From the NCBI RefSeq assembly GCF_943846705.1, contig NZ_OX044366.1, positions 1,116,001 through 1,180,000 on the forward strand: DNA of 64,000 bases. The letters are read 5' to 3'. The position numbers were made by a program, and so were the translations under genes. Origin of the DNA: an uncultured Pseudomonas sp. GTDB taxonomy: Bacteria; Pseudomonadota; Gammaproteobacteria; Pseudomonadales; Pseudomonadaceae. Numbering within the stretch: position 1 is the first letter of the stretch; each line of letters opens with the position of its first letter. The notes below the pieces were generated by a model, which saw nothing but the letters and a program-made list of their open reading frames with translations, was not told the origin of the DNA and ran no database searches. This document shows, one piece after another, positions 1 to 9,025 of the stretch.

Positions 1-2459
1 AGCACGCCGGGATAGCGGGCAAAGTACACATCGATATAGGCCTGAGCCTGTTTACGATCACAGCCAATTTGCTTGGCCAAACCGAAGGCGCTCATGCCAT
101 AGATCAAACCGAAGTTGATCGCCTTGGCGCTGCGTCGCTGATCAGTCGTAACGTCATCCAGCGCTACACCAAACACCTCGGCGGCAGTAGCTTTGTGCAC
201 ATCGCGGCCGTGGCGGAAGGCATCCAGCAAGCTCTCATCCTTGGCCAGATGGGCCATGATGCGCAGCTCGATTTGCGAATAGTCCGCCGCCAGCAGCTTG
301 TAGCCCTTGGGCGCAACAAACGCCTGGCGAATCCGCCGCCCTTCGGCGGTGCGAATCGGGATGTTCTGCAGGTTCGGATCGGTCGACGACAAGCGCCCGG
401 TCGCGGCCACCGCCTGGTGATAACTGGTGTGAATACGCCCGGTACGCGGGTTGATCTGCTCCGGCAGGCGGTCGGTGTAGGTGCTCTTAAGTTTGCTTAA
501 GGAGCGGTACTGCATCAGCAGCTTGGGCAGCTCGTAGTCCTGCTCGGCCAGCTCGGCCAGCACCGCCTCGGCTGTCGATGGCTGACCTTTAGCCGTCTTG
601 CTGATAATCGGCAGGCCGAGTTTTTCGTAGAGAATCACCCCAAGCTGCTTGGGCGAGGCGAGGTTGAACTCCTCACCGGCAATCTCGAACGCCTGACGCT
701 CCAGCGCCACCAGTTTTTCGCCCAGCTCGTTGCTTTGCAGACCGAGCAAGTTGGCATCGACCAACGCGCCTTGCCGCTCAATTCGCGCCAGCACCGGCAC
801 CAGCGGCATTTCAATTTCGCCCAAGACCTTGGCCAGACTTGGCTCGGCATCCAGCTTGGCCCACAAGTGCTGGTGCAGACGCAGGGTGATGTCGGCATCC
901 TCGGCGGCATAGGGTGCCGCCTGAGCCAGATCAATCTGGTCGAAGGTCAACTGTTTCGCACCCTTGCCGGCGATGTCTTCAAAGCGCACGGTGCTGTGGT
1001 CCAGGTACTTCAGCGCCAGGCTGTCCATGTCGTGACGGGTGGCGGTGGAGTCCAGCACATAGGACTCGAGCATGGTGTCGAACCTCACCCCCTGCACCTG
1101 AATCGGCGTACTGGCATTGGCGAGGATATTGATGTCGTACTTGGCGTGCTGGCCGACTTTGGCCTTGTTCGGGTCTTCGAGGATCGGCTTTAGCGCATTG
1201 AGTACCGCATCGCGGTCCAGCTGGGTCGGCACGCCCATGTAGCTGTGCGCCACCGGGATATAGGCCGCTTCGCCAGCTTTAACCGCAAACGACAACCCAA
1301 CCAACTGCGCCTTTTGCGCATCCAGACCGGTGGTTTCGGTGTCGAAGGCGATCAGTTCGGCGTTACGCAGCTTCTCCAGCCAAACGTCGAACTGTGCCTG
1401 CTCGAGAATGCACTGGTAATCGCCCAGCGCCTCAGGGGCCTGAGCTTCAACCTGCGCTTCATCAGCGACCGGGGCAGCCGCTGCAACGGCAACCTCTTCG
1501 AGCACCGCCTGGGCGCTCGGCGCCAGGGCAAACAGATCATCAGCGGCCGCTTTGGCTTGCGGCTTAGCCACCGGCGCAGGATTACTGCGCAGCAGTTCAT
1601 CACGCCAGGTTTTGAATTCCAGCTCGGCGTACAGCTCGACCAAAGCAGGCACATCCATCGCAGCCGGGTGCAGCGACTCGATCTCGATATTCAGCGGTAC
1701 ATCCAGCTTGATGGTCGCCAGGGCGTAGGACAGGTACGCCATGTCCTTATGCTCGGCGAGCTTGGCGGGCAGAGTCTTGGCCCCACGAATAGGCAGCCCC
1801 GGCACCTTGTCGAGGTTGGCGTAGAGCACATCCAGGCCGCCGCCAATACCGACCAGCAAGCCCAGCGCGGTCTTCTCACCCACACCCGGCACGCCGGGAA
1901 TGTTGTCGACCTTGTCACCCATCAGCGCCAGGTAGTCGATGATCAGCTCAGGACCGACACCAAACTTGGTTTTCACGCCCTCGATGTCGTAAACGCTGCC
2001 GGTCATGGTGTTGACCAGCGTCACGTGCGGGCACACCAGCTGAGCCATGTCCTTGTCGCCGGTGGAGATCACCACATCGCGACCTTCGGCGGCGCACTGG
2101 CGGGCCAGCGTGCCGATGACGTCATCGGCCTCGACGCCCTCAACGCACAGCAGCGGATAGCCCATGGCCTTAACGCTGGCGTGCAGCGGCTCAACTTGCA
2201 CGCGCAAGTCGTCCGGCATCGAGGGGCGATTGGCCTTGTAGTCGGCAAACATTTCATCGCGAAACGTCCCGCCCTTGGCGTCGAACACCACGGCAAACGG
2301 GCTTTTCGGGTACTGCTTGCGCAGGCTCTTGAGCATATTCAGCACGCCCTTCACCGCCCCTGTGGGCAAGCCCTTGGAGGTGGTCAGCGGCGGCAGGGCA
2401 TGGAAGGCGCGGTAAAGATAGGAAGAACCGTCAACCAAGACTAAAGGGCTTTGACTCAT
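1..2459 (-). CDS. polA: DNA polymerase I, 5' part (cut by left edge)
   Basis: The reverse strand reads from an ATG at 2459 (MSQSPLVLVDGSSYLYRAFH) with no stop before the window edge, giving about 819 residues. The N-terminal flap/5'-3' exonuclease domain is clear (start motif VDGSSYLYRAFHALPPL; GDKDMAQLV; MGDKVDNIPGVPGVGEKTA). The exonuclease-like middle domain follows. The last visible residues, near position 60-120, contain the polymerase motif B region (INFGLIYGMSAFGLAKQ). The catalytic motif C lies outside the window. The usual length is about 900-930 residues, so roughly 100 are missing because of the edge and not because of a lesion. It fills gaps and removes primers in replication and repair. 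The divergent DUF2782-thrB pair is its usual Pseudomonas neighbour. Confidence 0.97.
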   Translation of the reverse strand, partial: MSQSPLVLVDGSSYLYRAFHALPPLTTSKGLPTGAVKGVLNMLKSLRKQYPKSPFAVVFDAKGGTFRDEMFADYKANRPSMPDDLRVQVEPLHASVKAMGYPLLCVEGVEADDVIGTLARQCAAEGRDVVISTGDKDMAQLVCPHVTLVNTMTGSVYDIEGVKTKFGVGPELIIDYLALMGDKVDNIPGVPGVGEKTALGLLVGIGGGLDVLYANLDKVPGLPIRGAKTLPAKLAEHKDMAYLSYALATIKLDVPLNIEIESLHPAAMDVPALVELYAELEFKTWRDELLRSNPAPVAKPQAKAAADDLFALAPSAQAVLEEVAVAAAAPVADEAQVEAQAPEALGDYQCILEQAQFDVWLEKLRNAELIAFDTETTGLDAQKAQLVGLSFAVKAGEAAYIPVAHSYMGVPTQLDRDAVLNALKPILEDPNKAKVGQHAKYDINILANASTPIQVQGVRFDTMLESYVLDSTATRHDMDSLALKYLDHSTVRFEDIAGKGAKQLTFDQIDLAQAAPYAAEDADITLRLHQHLWAKLDAEPSLAKVLGEIEMPLVPVLARIERQGALVDANLLGLQSNELGEKLVALERQAFEIAGEEFNLASPKQLGVILYEKLGLPIISKTAKGQPSTAEAVLAELAEQDYELPKLLMQYRSLSKLKSTYTDRLPEQINPRTGRIHTSYHQAVAATGRLSSTDPNLQNIPIRTAEGRRIRQAFVAPKGYKLLAADYSQIELRIMAHLAKDESLLDAFRHGRDVHKATAAEVFGVALDDVTTDQRRSAKAINFGLIYGMSAFGLAKQIGCDRKQAQAYIDVYFARYPGV

Positions 2460-2533
2460 GAGCAGGATCAACCTTTTCGGCGGGGGCGGCGGTAGAATGG
2501 CCACACCATTGAAAGCAAAGGGACAAGGTTACC

Positions 2534-2818
2534 ATGCGCACACTCAATCGCCTGTTGCTGGCCAGCCTGCTGGCATTCACCACGCTTGCCGTCCAAGCCG
2601 AAGACCCAGTCTCGGCAGACCCGGATGTAACCATTCGCCAGGACGGCGACCGCACCATTCAGGAATACCGGGTTAACGGTTTTCTGTACGCCGTCAAAGT
2701 CATCCCCAAAGGCGGCAAGCCGTACTTTCTGGTGCGCGCCGATGGCAGTGATGGCAACTTTGTTCGTTCGGACAGCCCGGATATGTTGATTCCGGCCTGG
2801 GAAATTTTCAGCTGGTAA
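2534..2818 (+). CDS. DUF2782 small periplasmic protein
   Basis: This 94-residue protein has a cleavable signal peptide (RTLNRLLLASLLAFTTLAVQA, cut after AQA-like VQA) followed by a short acidic and basic beta-rich domain (TIRQDGDRTIQEYRVNGFLYAVKV). It matches the DUF2782 family found between polA and thrB in pseudomonads. It is divergent from polA with a 74-bp gap and lies 15 bp before thrB, so it is probably cotranscribed with thrB. The function is unknown; nothing visible indicates enzymatic residues. Confidence 0.85.
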   Translation: MRTLNRLLLASLLAFTTLAVQAEDPVSADPDVTIRQDGDRTIQEYRVNGFLYAVKVIPKGGKPYFLVRADGSDGNFVRSDSPDMLIPAWEIFSW

Positions 2819-2833
2819 TAAGGCAGTTCAGTC

Positions 2834-3784
2834 ATGTCGGTGTTTACCCCGCTTGAGCGCCACGAGCTCGAGACGTTTCTCGCCCCCTATAACCTGGGTC
2901 GCCTGCGCGACTTCCAGGGTATTGCCGCGGGTAGCGAGAACAGTAATTTCTTCGTCAGCCTGGAGCAGGGCGAGTTTGTTCTGACCCTGATCGAGCGGGG
3001 CCCAAGCGCCGACCTTCCGTTCTTTATCGAGCTGCTCGACGTGCTGCATGACGCCGGCTTGCCCGTGCCTTATGCCCTGCGCACCAGCGACGGCGAGGCA
3101 TTGCGCAGCCTCGCGGAGAAGCCGGCGCTGCTCCAGCCGCGCTTGGCCGGCAAGCATGTGCAGGCCGCTAACCCGCATCATTGCCAGGAAGTCGGCACAC
3201 TGCTGGCGCGCATCCACCTGGCCACCCACGCCCAACCGCTGCCGCGCAAAAGTGATCGCGGCTTAGCCTGGATGCTGGCCGAAGGACCCAGCCTGGCCTT
3301 ACAACTGCCCGATGAGCAACTGCCGCTGCTGCGTGATGCACTGGCGGAAATTCACGGCCTCACGGCGCACATCCAGGCCTTGCCACAAGCCAACCTGCAT
3401 GCCGACTTGTTCCGCGACAACGTACTGTTCGACGGCAACCATCTGGCCGGGGTGATCGACTTCTACAATGCCTGCTGCGGGCCGATGCTCTACGACCTGG
3501 CGATCGCCCTGAATGACTGGTGCTCGCATGCAGATGGCAGCCTCGATCACAAGCGCGCTCAGGTCCTGCTCGGTGCTTATGCGGCGCTGCGACCCTTTAC
3601 TGCAGCGGAAGCCGAACTATGGCCGGCGATGCTGCGTATCGCCTGCGTGCGCTTCTGGCTGTCACGGCTGATTGCCGCCGAGTCCTTCGCCGGGCAAGAG
3701 GTGTTGATCCATGATCCGAATGAGTTCCAGCGCCGCCTGGCGCAGCGCCAACAGGTCGATTTGGGCCTGCCATTCGCCTTCTAG
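2834..3784 (+). CDS. thrB: Homoserine kinase (APH-fold type)
   Basis: The 316-residue protein has the aminoglycoside phosphotransferase fold: an N-terminal nucleotide-binding lobe (GSENSNFFV), a catalytic loop NLHADLFRDNVLFDG near residues 190-205, and the metal-binding motif GVIDFYNACCGPMLYDLA just after it. This is the second type of homoserine kinase, used by Pseudomonas for threonine synthesis, and is unrelated to the GHMP-type ThrB of enteric bacteria. It phosphorylates homoserine for threonine synthase. It starts 15 bp after the DUF2782 gene and ends 15 bp from the convergent znuA stop. Confidence 0.92.
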   Translation: MSVFTPLERHELETFLAPYNLGRLRDFQGIAAGSENSNFFVSLEQGEFVLTLIERGPSADLPFFIELLDVLHDAGLPVPYALRTSDGEALRSLAEKPALLQPRLAGKHVQAANPHHCQEVGTLLARIHLATHAQPLPRKSDRGLAWMLAEGPSLALQLPDEQLPLLRDALAEIHGLTAHIQALPQANLHADLFRDNVLFDGNHLAGVIDFYNACCGPMLYDLAIALNDWCSHADGSLDHKRAQVLLGAYAALRPFTAAEAELWPAMLRIACVRFWLSRLIAAESFAGQEVLIHDPNEFQRRLAQRQQVDLGLPFAF

Positions 3785-3799
3785 CAAGCCAGCCTGCTA

Positions 3800-4786
3800 T
3801 TACAACGCCTCTAAACAACCCGCCAGTTCACCCGCGAGGTTTTCCAGCAACGCCGTATAACCCTGCGCATCGACCGCCATGGCACCGCCCATGGCATCCA
3901 ACTCGGCCAGGGTGACTGGCAAACCCGCACTCAGGGTTTGCGCCAGGCGCGGGCGCAACGGTGGCTCGCTGAACACGCAGGTCGGCCCCGCTTGCTGCAA
4001 GCGCTCACGCATGGCGGCAACATGCTGGGCGCCGGGCTGCACTTCACCGAGTACGCTCAACACGCCAGCGTGGCTGAGCCCGTAAGCAGCCTCGAAGTAA
4101 TCATAGGTTTCGTGGAATACAAAGTACGGCTTGCCCTTCAAACCGGCCAGACGGGTTTGCAAGCGCTGATCCAGCGCGTCCAACCGCCCAGCAAACACCT
4201 CGACATTGGCCTGGTAACGCGCCGCATTGGCGGGATCGACCAGCGCCAAATCGGCTGCCATCTTGCCGGCAATAACCCGGGCATTGGCCGGCAACAACCA
4301 CAGGTGGGCATCCAGACTCCCGGGGCGGTGCGCATGGTCATGCTGATCGGCGGCGGTGCTCGCGTGATCTGCGTGATCTGCGTGATCTGCGTGATCATCA
4401 TGCTCGGTGTGTTGCGCCGGTCTATCGCCGAAATGGCGCAGGCTCATGCCTGGCAGATCCTGCACCGCCACACTGGCTTTATCGCGACCGGCCAATACCC
4501 GCGGCAAAAAGCTCTCTAGATCAGGGCCAATCCAGTACAGCAGGTCGGCATCGCGCACCCGGCGCACATCGGAGGGACGCAGCGCGTAATGGTGCGGGGA
4601 GGCGCCCGGCGGCAGCAGCACGTCCGGCTGACCCACCCCGTCCTGCACTGCCGCCGCAATCAGTTGCAGCGGTTTGATGCTGGTCAGCACACGCACCGAG
4701 GCCTCGCTCTGGGCAACAGCGCTGAAAGAAAGAGTGGCGAACAACAGGCACGCAGCAGAAAAAAGACGCAACACGGGAACACTCAT
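3800..4786 (-). CDS. znuA: Zinc ABC transporter, periplasmic binding protein
   Basis: This is a cluster 9 metal-binding protein of about 328 residues. I chose the ATG at 4786 (MSVPVLRLFSAACLLF) because a longer reading would run through the Zur box. A signal peptide ends near AVAQ. The zinc-ligand histidines lie in PPGASPHHYALRPSD, the LDAHLWL segment and FHETYDYFEAAYG. Between the first two sits a His/Asp-rich loop (HTEHDDHADHADHADHAS) that contains a tandem DHA repeat and probably captures Zn. It works with ZnuC and ZnuB to import zinc and is divergent from zur. Confidence 0.95.
   Translation of the reverse strand: MSVPVLRLFSAACLLFATLSFSAVAQSEASVRVLTSIKPLQLIAAAVQDGVGQPDVLLPPGASPHHYALRPSDVRRVRDADLLYWIGPDLESFLPRVLAGRDKASVAVQDLPGMSLRHFGDRPAQHTEHDDHADHADHADHASTAADQHDHAHRPGSLDAHLWLLPANARVIAGKMAADLALVDPANAARYQANVEVFAGRLDALDQRLQTRLAGLKGKPYFVFHETYDYFEAAYGLSHAGVLSVLGEVQPGAQHVAAMRERLQQAGPTCVFSEPPLRPRLAQTLSAGLPVTLAELDAMGGAMAVDAQGYTALLENLAGELAGCLEAL
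4362..4396. repeat. 9-bp tandem repeat inside znuA
   Basis: Three perfect copies of GTGATCTGC (4364-4372, 4373-4381, 4382-4390) plus partial flanking copies lie in frame inside znuA. On the coding strand each unit encodes one Asp-His-Ala of the zinc-binding loop. The repeat is a multiple of three, so slippage would lengthen or shorten the His-rich loop without breaking the gene. Confidence 0.9.
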
Positions 4787-4800
4787 AGGCAAAGGAACAG

Positions 4801-4813
4801 GTAATATAATAAC
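4801..4813. promoter_or_regulatory. Zur box between znuA and zur
   Basis: GTAATATAATAAC matches the Zur palindrome GTTATAnTATAAC at 10 of 12 specified positions. It lies midway between the divergent znuA (start 4786) and zur (start 4840) genes. It contains TATAAT (4805-4810), a consensus -10 hexamer, so Zn-loaded Zur bound here would block RNA polymerase. The identity is inferred from the sequence match and the context. Confidence 0.8.
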
Positions 4814-4839
4814 GTCTCTTAGCCAATTCGTCGTTGCCC

Positions 4840-5325
4840 ATGACTCAAGCGCCCCTGGCCTCACGCCCACACGACCACTCCCACTGCGTCAGCCACGCCC
4901 TGGCTGAAGCAGAAAGCATCTGCACGCGCCAAGGTCTGCGCCTGACCGCCTTGCGTAAACGCGTGCTGGAACTGGTCTGGCACAGCCATAAGCCGCTGGG
5001 TGCCTATGACATTCTTGGCGTATTGAGTGAAGAGGACGGTCGCCGCGCCGCGCCGCCAACGGTCTATCGGGCGCTGGACTTCCTCTTGGAAAACGGCCTG
5101 GTGCATCGCATTGCTTCGCTCAACGCTTTTATCGGCTGTAGCCATCCAGAGCATCCGCACCAAGGCCAGTTTCTGATCTGTCGAGCCTGCAGTGCGGCCA
5201 TCGAGCTGGAACAAGCCGTCATCAGCAACGCCATTGTCAGCTCCGCAGCGGCGGTCGGCTTCGTCGTCGAAAGCCAAACCGTGGAAGTGGTTGGGCTGTG
5301 CGCTGGCTGCCGGGAGCACGCATGA
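4840..5325 (+). CDS. zur: Zinc uptake regulator (Fur family)
   Basis: This is a Fur-family repressor of 161 residues, starting at the ATG at 4840. The winged helix is at LRKRVLELVWHSHKPLGAYD and PPTVYRALDFLLENGLVHRI. Zinc ligands are visible in the HPEHPHQGQFLICRACSAA region, with a C-terminal CAGC pair forming the structural Zn site. Its stop overlaps the znuC start (ATGA). It represses zinc import when zinc is replete, probably through the box at 4801-4813. Confidence 0.95.
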   Translation: MTQAPLASRPHDHSHCVSHALAEAESICTRQGLRLTALRKRVLELVWHSHKPLGAYDILGVLSEEDGRRAAPPTVYRALDFLLENGLVHRIASLNAFIGCSHPEHPHQGQFLICRACSAAIELEQAVISNAIVSSAAAVGFVVESQTVEVVGLCAGCREHA

Positions 5326-6128
5326 GTGATGCGCTGATCCGCCTCGAAGGCGTCGGCGTGACCTTCGCCGGGCAAAACGTGCTGCACGATGTGCAACTGA
5401 GCGTGAAGCCCGGCGAAATTGTCACCCTGATCGGCCCCAATGGTGCCGGTAAAACCACCCTGGTTCGCGCCGTACTCGGCCTGCTCAAACCCCACAGCGG
5501 CAGCGTCTGGCGCAAAACCAAGCTGCGCATCGGCTATATGCCGCAAAAGTTGCATGTGGATGCCACCTTACCGCTCTCGGTGCTGCGCTTTCTGCGCCTG
5601 GTGCCGGGGGTTGATCGCCCCCGCGCACAAGCGGCGCTGGCCGAAGTCGGCGCCGAACAGGTGATCGACAGCCCGCTGCAAAGCATCTCCGGCGGCGAAC
5701 TGCAGCGTGTACTGCTGGCCCGTGCACTGCTGCGCGAACCGGAATTGCTGGTCTTGGATGAGCCGGTACAGGGCGTCGATGTCGCCGGTCAGGCCGAGCT
5801 GTACCGGCTGATCACCCAACTGCGTGACCGTTATGGCTGCGGGGTGCTGATGGTCTCCCACGACTTGCACCTGGTGATGAGCACCACCGACCAGGTGGTT
5901 TGCCTGAACCGCCACGTCTGCTGTTCCGGGCATCCGGAGCAAGTCAGCTTTGATCCGGCCTTCGTCGAACTGTTCGGCCAGGATGCCAAGAGCCTGGCGA
6001 TCTACACCCACCACCACGACCATGAGCACGACCTGCATGGCGCGGTGGTCAGCGAAAACACCTCTGGCCTGAGCATTAAAGGCCCGGTTAAACCGCACAT
6101 TCACGGAGATGGCTGCAAGCATGGCTGA
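5322..6128 (+). CDS. znuC: Zinc ABC transporter, ATPase
   Basis: The ABC ATPase is 268 residues from the ATG at 5322, which overlaps the zur stop by 4 nt. It has Walker A GPNGAGKTTL, signature SISGGELQRVLLARAL and Walker B LLVLDEPVQGVD, followed by an H-loop VSHDLHLV. The C-terminus is histidine-rich (YTHHHDHEHDLHG), as is usual for ZnuC. It powers zinc import through ZnuB. Confidence 0.96.
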   Translation: MSDALIRLEGVGVTFAGQNVLHDVQLSVKPGEIVTLIGPNGAGKTTLVRAVLGLLKPHSGSVWRKTKLRIGYMPQKLHVDATLPLSVLRFLRLVPGVDRPRAQAALAEVGAEQVIDSPLQSISGGELQRVLLARALLREPELLVLDEPVQGVDVAGQAELYRLITQLRDRYGCGVLMVSHDLHLVMSTTDQVVCLNRHVCCSGHPEQVSFDPAFVELFGQDAKSLAIYTHHHDHEHDLHGAVVSENTSGLSIKGPVKPHIHGDGCKHG

Positions 6129-6909
6129 TTTTCTACTCAACGCCCTGCTCGCCGGCCTGGCCCTGGCGCTGGTGGCCGGGCCGCTCGGCTCCTTCGTGGT
6201 GTGGCGGCGCATGGCCTATTTCGGCGACACCCTGTCCCACGCCGCACTGCTCGGCGTGGCGCTCGGGCTGATGCTGGACGTCAGCCCGACCCTGGCGGTG
6301 ACGGTCGGCTGCGTGCTCCTGGCGACCCTGCTGGTCACCCTGCAAAGCCGCCAACCGCTGGCCTCCGACACCCTGCTCGGCATCCTCGCCCATAGCACCT
6401 TGTCCCTAGGCTTGGTGGTACTAAGCTTTATGCAGGACGTGCGCATCGACCTGATGGGTTACCTGTTCGGCGACCTGCTGGCTGTCGGCCCGACTGACCT
6501 GGCCTGGATCGTTGGCGGCAGCGCGCTGGTGCTGGTGCTACTGGCAGTGCTATGGCGGCCCTTGCTGGCGATTACCGTGCATGAAGAGCTGGCCAAGGTC
6601 GAAGGCCTGCCGGTGGCGGCGATTCGCTTGAGCCTGATGCTGTTGATCGCCGTGGTGATTGCCGTGGCGATGAAGATAGTCGGCGTGCTGCTGATCACGT
6701 CCCTGCTGATCATCCCCGCCGCCGCCGCCCAGCGTCACGCGCGCACCCCGGAGCAGATGGCGTTCGGTGCCAGCCTGCTGGGCATTGTCGCGGTGTGTGG
6801 CGGCCTGAGCCTGTCGTGGTTTCAGGACACCCCGGCCGGGCCTTCGATTGTGGTTACCGCCGCCGGCCTATTTTTGCTTTCTTTTGCCTTACCGCGGCGC
6901 ACCGCCTGA
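6121..6909 (+). CDS. znuB: Zinc ABC transporter, permease
   Basis: This ABC-3 family permease has 262 residues. I chose the ATG at 6121 (MADFLLNALLAGLALALVAG), which overlaps the znuC end by 8 nt. About eight hydrophobic helices are visible, and the early GSFVVWRRMAYFGDTLSHAA segment is characteristic of this family. It forms the membrane channel for ZnuA-delivered zinc. Confidence 0.96.
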   Translation: MADFLLNALLAGLALALVAGPLGSFVVWRRMAYFGDTLSHAALLGVALGLMLDVSPTLAVTVGCVLLATLLVTLQSRQPLASDTLLGILAHSTLSLGLVVLSFMQDVRIDLMGYLFGDLLAVGPTDLAWIVGGSALVLVLLAVLWRPLLAITVHEELAKVEGLPVAAIRLSLMLLIAVVIAVAMKIVGVLLITSLLIIPAAAAQRHARTPEQMAFGASLLGIVAVCGGLSLSWFQDTPAGPSIVVTAAGLFLLSFALPRRTA

Positions 6910-6977
6910 ACTGTTGGTGATGCCGTCGAGCGCAGTGTAAACTTGCACGTTTTTTGCTCAACCCGAGACGCGCAGCA

Positions 6978-7817
6978 ATGAAATCGTTCGTTTTCCGTGG
7001 CGTGACCCTGGTGCTGGTTCTACTGCTGGCCGGCTGCCAAAGCGCGCCGCAACCGGCCAACCTGCCGGTGGATGATCTGGTCAGCGCTTTTCGCCAACTC
7101 GATCAGAGCCTTACTCGCGGCGACTTGAGCCGTGCTGAAAGCCAGTTGGTAAACCTGCAGCAACGCGCGGCGGGTGATACACGCCTGGAGCACTACCAGC
7201 GACAGCTCGCCGAAGCGCATCTGCAACAAGGGCAAAAGGCCCTGCAAAGCGGTGACCTGGATAACGCCACCAAAGCCCTGAGCCACGCTCGTAGCCTGAT
7301 GCCGCAGGCCCCAGCCCTGACCACCGGTCTGGATGGCGCCATCACCCAGGCTCGCAAGGCCGAACTGGCCGCCGCCGAACAGCAGCGCCAAGCCAAGGCA
7401 TTGAACGCCGCTCGCGCTGAAGCGGCTCGTCTAGAACAAACCCGTCAACAGCGCCTTGCTGCCGAGCGTCAAGCCGCTGTGAATCAGGCGAAACAGCCGC
7501 CAGTTGCTGCACCAGCGCCAGCCAAGCCCCAAGCCAAGCTGATCAACCCAGCGGCGGCCAGCAGCGTGATCAGCATGCCGATGCTCGACAACCAGGATAA
7601 TGAACGCCTGCGCAGCCTGCTCGACGCTGTCGCAGCCGATGTTGTGACGTTCCGTTGCACGGTGCGCATCGAAGTACGCCAGGCTAAGGATTTCCCCTGG
7701 GTCGCCTCGCTGCTCAATGCCCGGATCAAGCGGCTGGATCCAAGTTTCAGCCCACGTATCAGCCAGGTGATCAAACCTGCTCAGGTACCGCAGTTGGTGC
7801 TCAGCCCCAAACGCTAA
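6978..7817 (+). CDS. Lipoprotein, coiled-coil, unknown function
   Basis: This is a 279-residue lipoprotein with the lipobox LLLAGC near residues 13-18. The middle, roughly residues 60-190, is helical, rich in Ala, Gln, Glu and Arg, and has TPR-like or coiled-coil character (LSRAESQLVNLQQRAAGD; AARAEAARLEQTRQQR). A small C-terminal domain follows. The same gene sits between znuB and metN in P. aeruginosa. The function is unknown; a cell-envelope location is likely from the lipobox. A terminator follows it. Confidence 0.75.
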   Translation: MKSFVFRGVTLVLVLLLAGCQSAPQPANLPVDDLVSAFRQLDQSLTRGDLSRAESQLVNLQQRAAGDTRLEHYQRQLAEAHLQQGQKALQSGDLDNATKALSHARSLMPQAPALTTGLDGAITQARKAELAAAEQQRQAKALNAARAEAARLEQTRQQRLAAERQAAVNQAKQPPVAAPAPAKPQAKLINPAAASSVISMPMLDNQDNERLRSLLDAVAADVVTFRCTVRIEVRQAKDFPWVASLLNARIKRLDPSFSPRISQVIKPAQVPQLVLSPKR

Positions 7818-7834
7818 ACCACTGCACAGAGGCG

Positions 7835-7858
7835 ACGACCGGGCTTGCCCGGTCGTTT
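7835..7858 (+). terminator. Intrinsic terminator after the lipoprotein gene
   Basis: ACGACCGGGC-TT-GCCCGGTCGT is a perfect 10-bp inverted repeat followed by TTTG, 18 bp after the lipoprotein stop. Confidence 0.75.
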
Positions 7859-8017
7859 GCATTGGCTCTGGTGACTCAGGGCTGAACAGCTCGACTTTTA
7901 ATTCTTTTTAGTTATAAACATAGGTCTACAAAGATTTTTACGACCTAAACAGCGCCGGGTAGACTAGCCGGCCGCTTATGCCTATCCGGCCACTCTGAAA
8001 CCCAAAAGGTTTAACGC

Positions 8018-9025
8018 GTGATCAATTTCCATCAGGTCCACAAGGCGTACCGCGTCAGTGGCCAGAACATCCCCGCTTTACAGCCAAGTGACTTGCACAT
8101 CGCCCGTGGCGAAGTGTTCGGCATCATCGGCCACTCCGGTGCAGGCAAAAGCACCCTGCTGCGCCTGATCAATCGCCTGGAAGAGCCCAGCGGCGGCCGT
8201 ATCGAGGTCGATGGTGAGGACGTCACCGCCCTCGACGCCAATGGCCTGCGGCGCTTCCGCCAGCGTGTCGGGATGATCTTCCAGCACTTCAACTTGCTGT
8301 CCTCGAAAACCGTGGCCGACAACGTGGCCATGCCGCTGAAACTGGCGGGCGAACTGCCACGCAGCGCCATCGACGCGCGCGTCAGCGAGTTGCTGGCCCG
8401 CGTTGGCCTGCAAGATCACGCCAATAAATACCCGGCGCAGCTTTCCGGCGGTCAGAAACAGCGCGTCGGCATCGCCCGCGCCCTCGCCACCGAGCCAAAG
8501 ATTCTGCTGTGCGACGAAGCCACCAGCGCTCTCGACCCACAGACCACCGCCTCGGTGCTGCAACTGCTGGCCGAGATCAACCGCGAGCTGAACCTGACCA
8601 TCGTGCTGATCACCCACGAGATGGACGTGATCCGTCGTGTTTGCGACCGCGTGGCGGTGATGGATGCCGGGGTGATTGTCGAGTCTGGGCCAGTAGCCGA
8701 GGTGTTTCTGCACCCGCAACACGCCACCAGCAAACGCTTTGTGCAGGAAGACGAGCAGATTGAAGAAGATGCACAGCGTGACGATTTCGCCCACGTACAA
8801 GGTTGCATCCTGCGCCTGACCTTTCAGGGCGAAGCCACCTACGCGCCGCTGCTGGGTACCGTCGCGCGCGAAACCGGGGTTGATTACAGCATCCTCGCCG
8901 GACGTATCGACCGCATCAAAGACACGCCTTACGGCCAGTTGACCCTGGCCCTGACCGGCGGCGATATGGACGCCGCACTGGCGCGCTTTGCGAGCGCCGA
9001 CGTGCATCTGGAGGTGCTGCGCTAA
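8018..9025 (+). CDS. metN: Methionine ABC transporter, ATPase
   Basis: This ABC ATPase has 335 residues and a GTG start at 8018, preceded by AAAAGG. It has Walker A GHSGAGKSTLL, signature LSGGQKQRVGIARAL and Walker B ILLCDEATSALD. The C-terminal NIL domain, from about residue 250, binds methionine and feeds back on import. It is joined to metI by a TAATG overlap. It drives uptake of methionine through MetI/MetQ. Confidence 0.95.
   Translation: MINFHQVHKAYRVSGQNIPALQPSDLHIARGEVFGIIGHSGAGKSTLLRLINRLEEPSGGRIEVDGEDVTALDANGLRRFRQRVGMIFQHFNLLSSKTVADNVAMPLKLAGELPRSAIDARVSELLARVGLQDHANKYPAQLSGGQKQRVGIARALATEPKILLCDEATSALDPQTTASVLQLLAEINRELNLTIVLITHEMDVIRRVCDRVAVMDAGVIVESGPVAEVFLHPQHATSKRFVQEDEQIEEDAQRDDFAHVQGCILRLTFQGEATYAPLLGTVARETGVDYSILAGRIDRIKDTPYGQLTLALTGGDMDAALARFASADVHLEVLR

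Noticed and set aside
7903..7945. A shared ATAGGTCTA 9-mer upstream of metN and in the pnt promoter region (near 30310)
   Set aside because: The flanks do not agree and the two systems have no obvious common regulator, so chance cannot be excluded.
7818..8017. A possible SAM or methionine riboswitch before metN
   Set aside because: I see no SAM-riboswitch core. The region holds a terminator of the previous gene and an AT-rich promoter-like stretch only.
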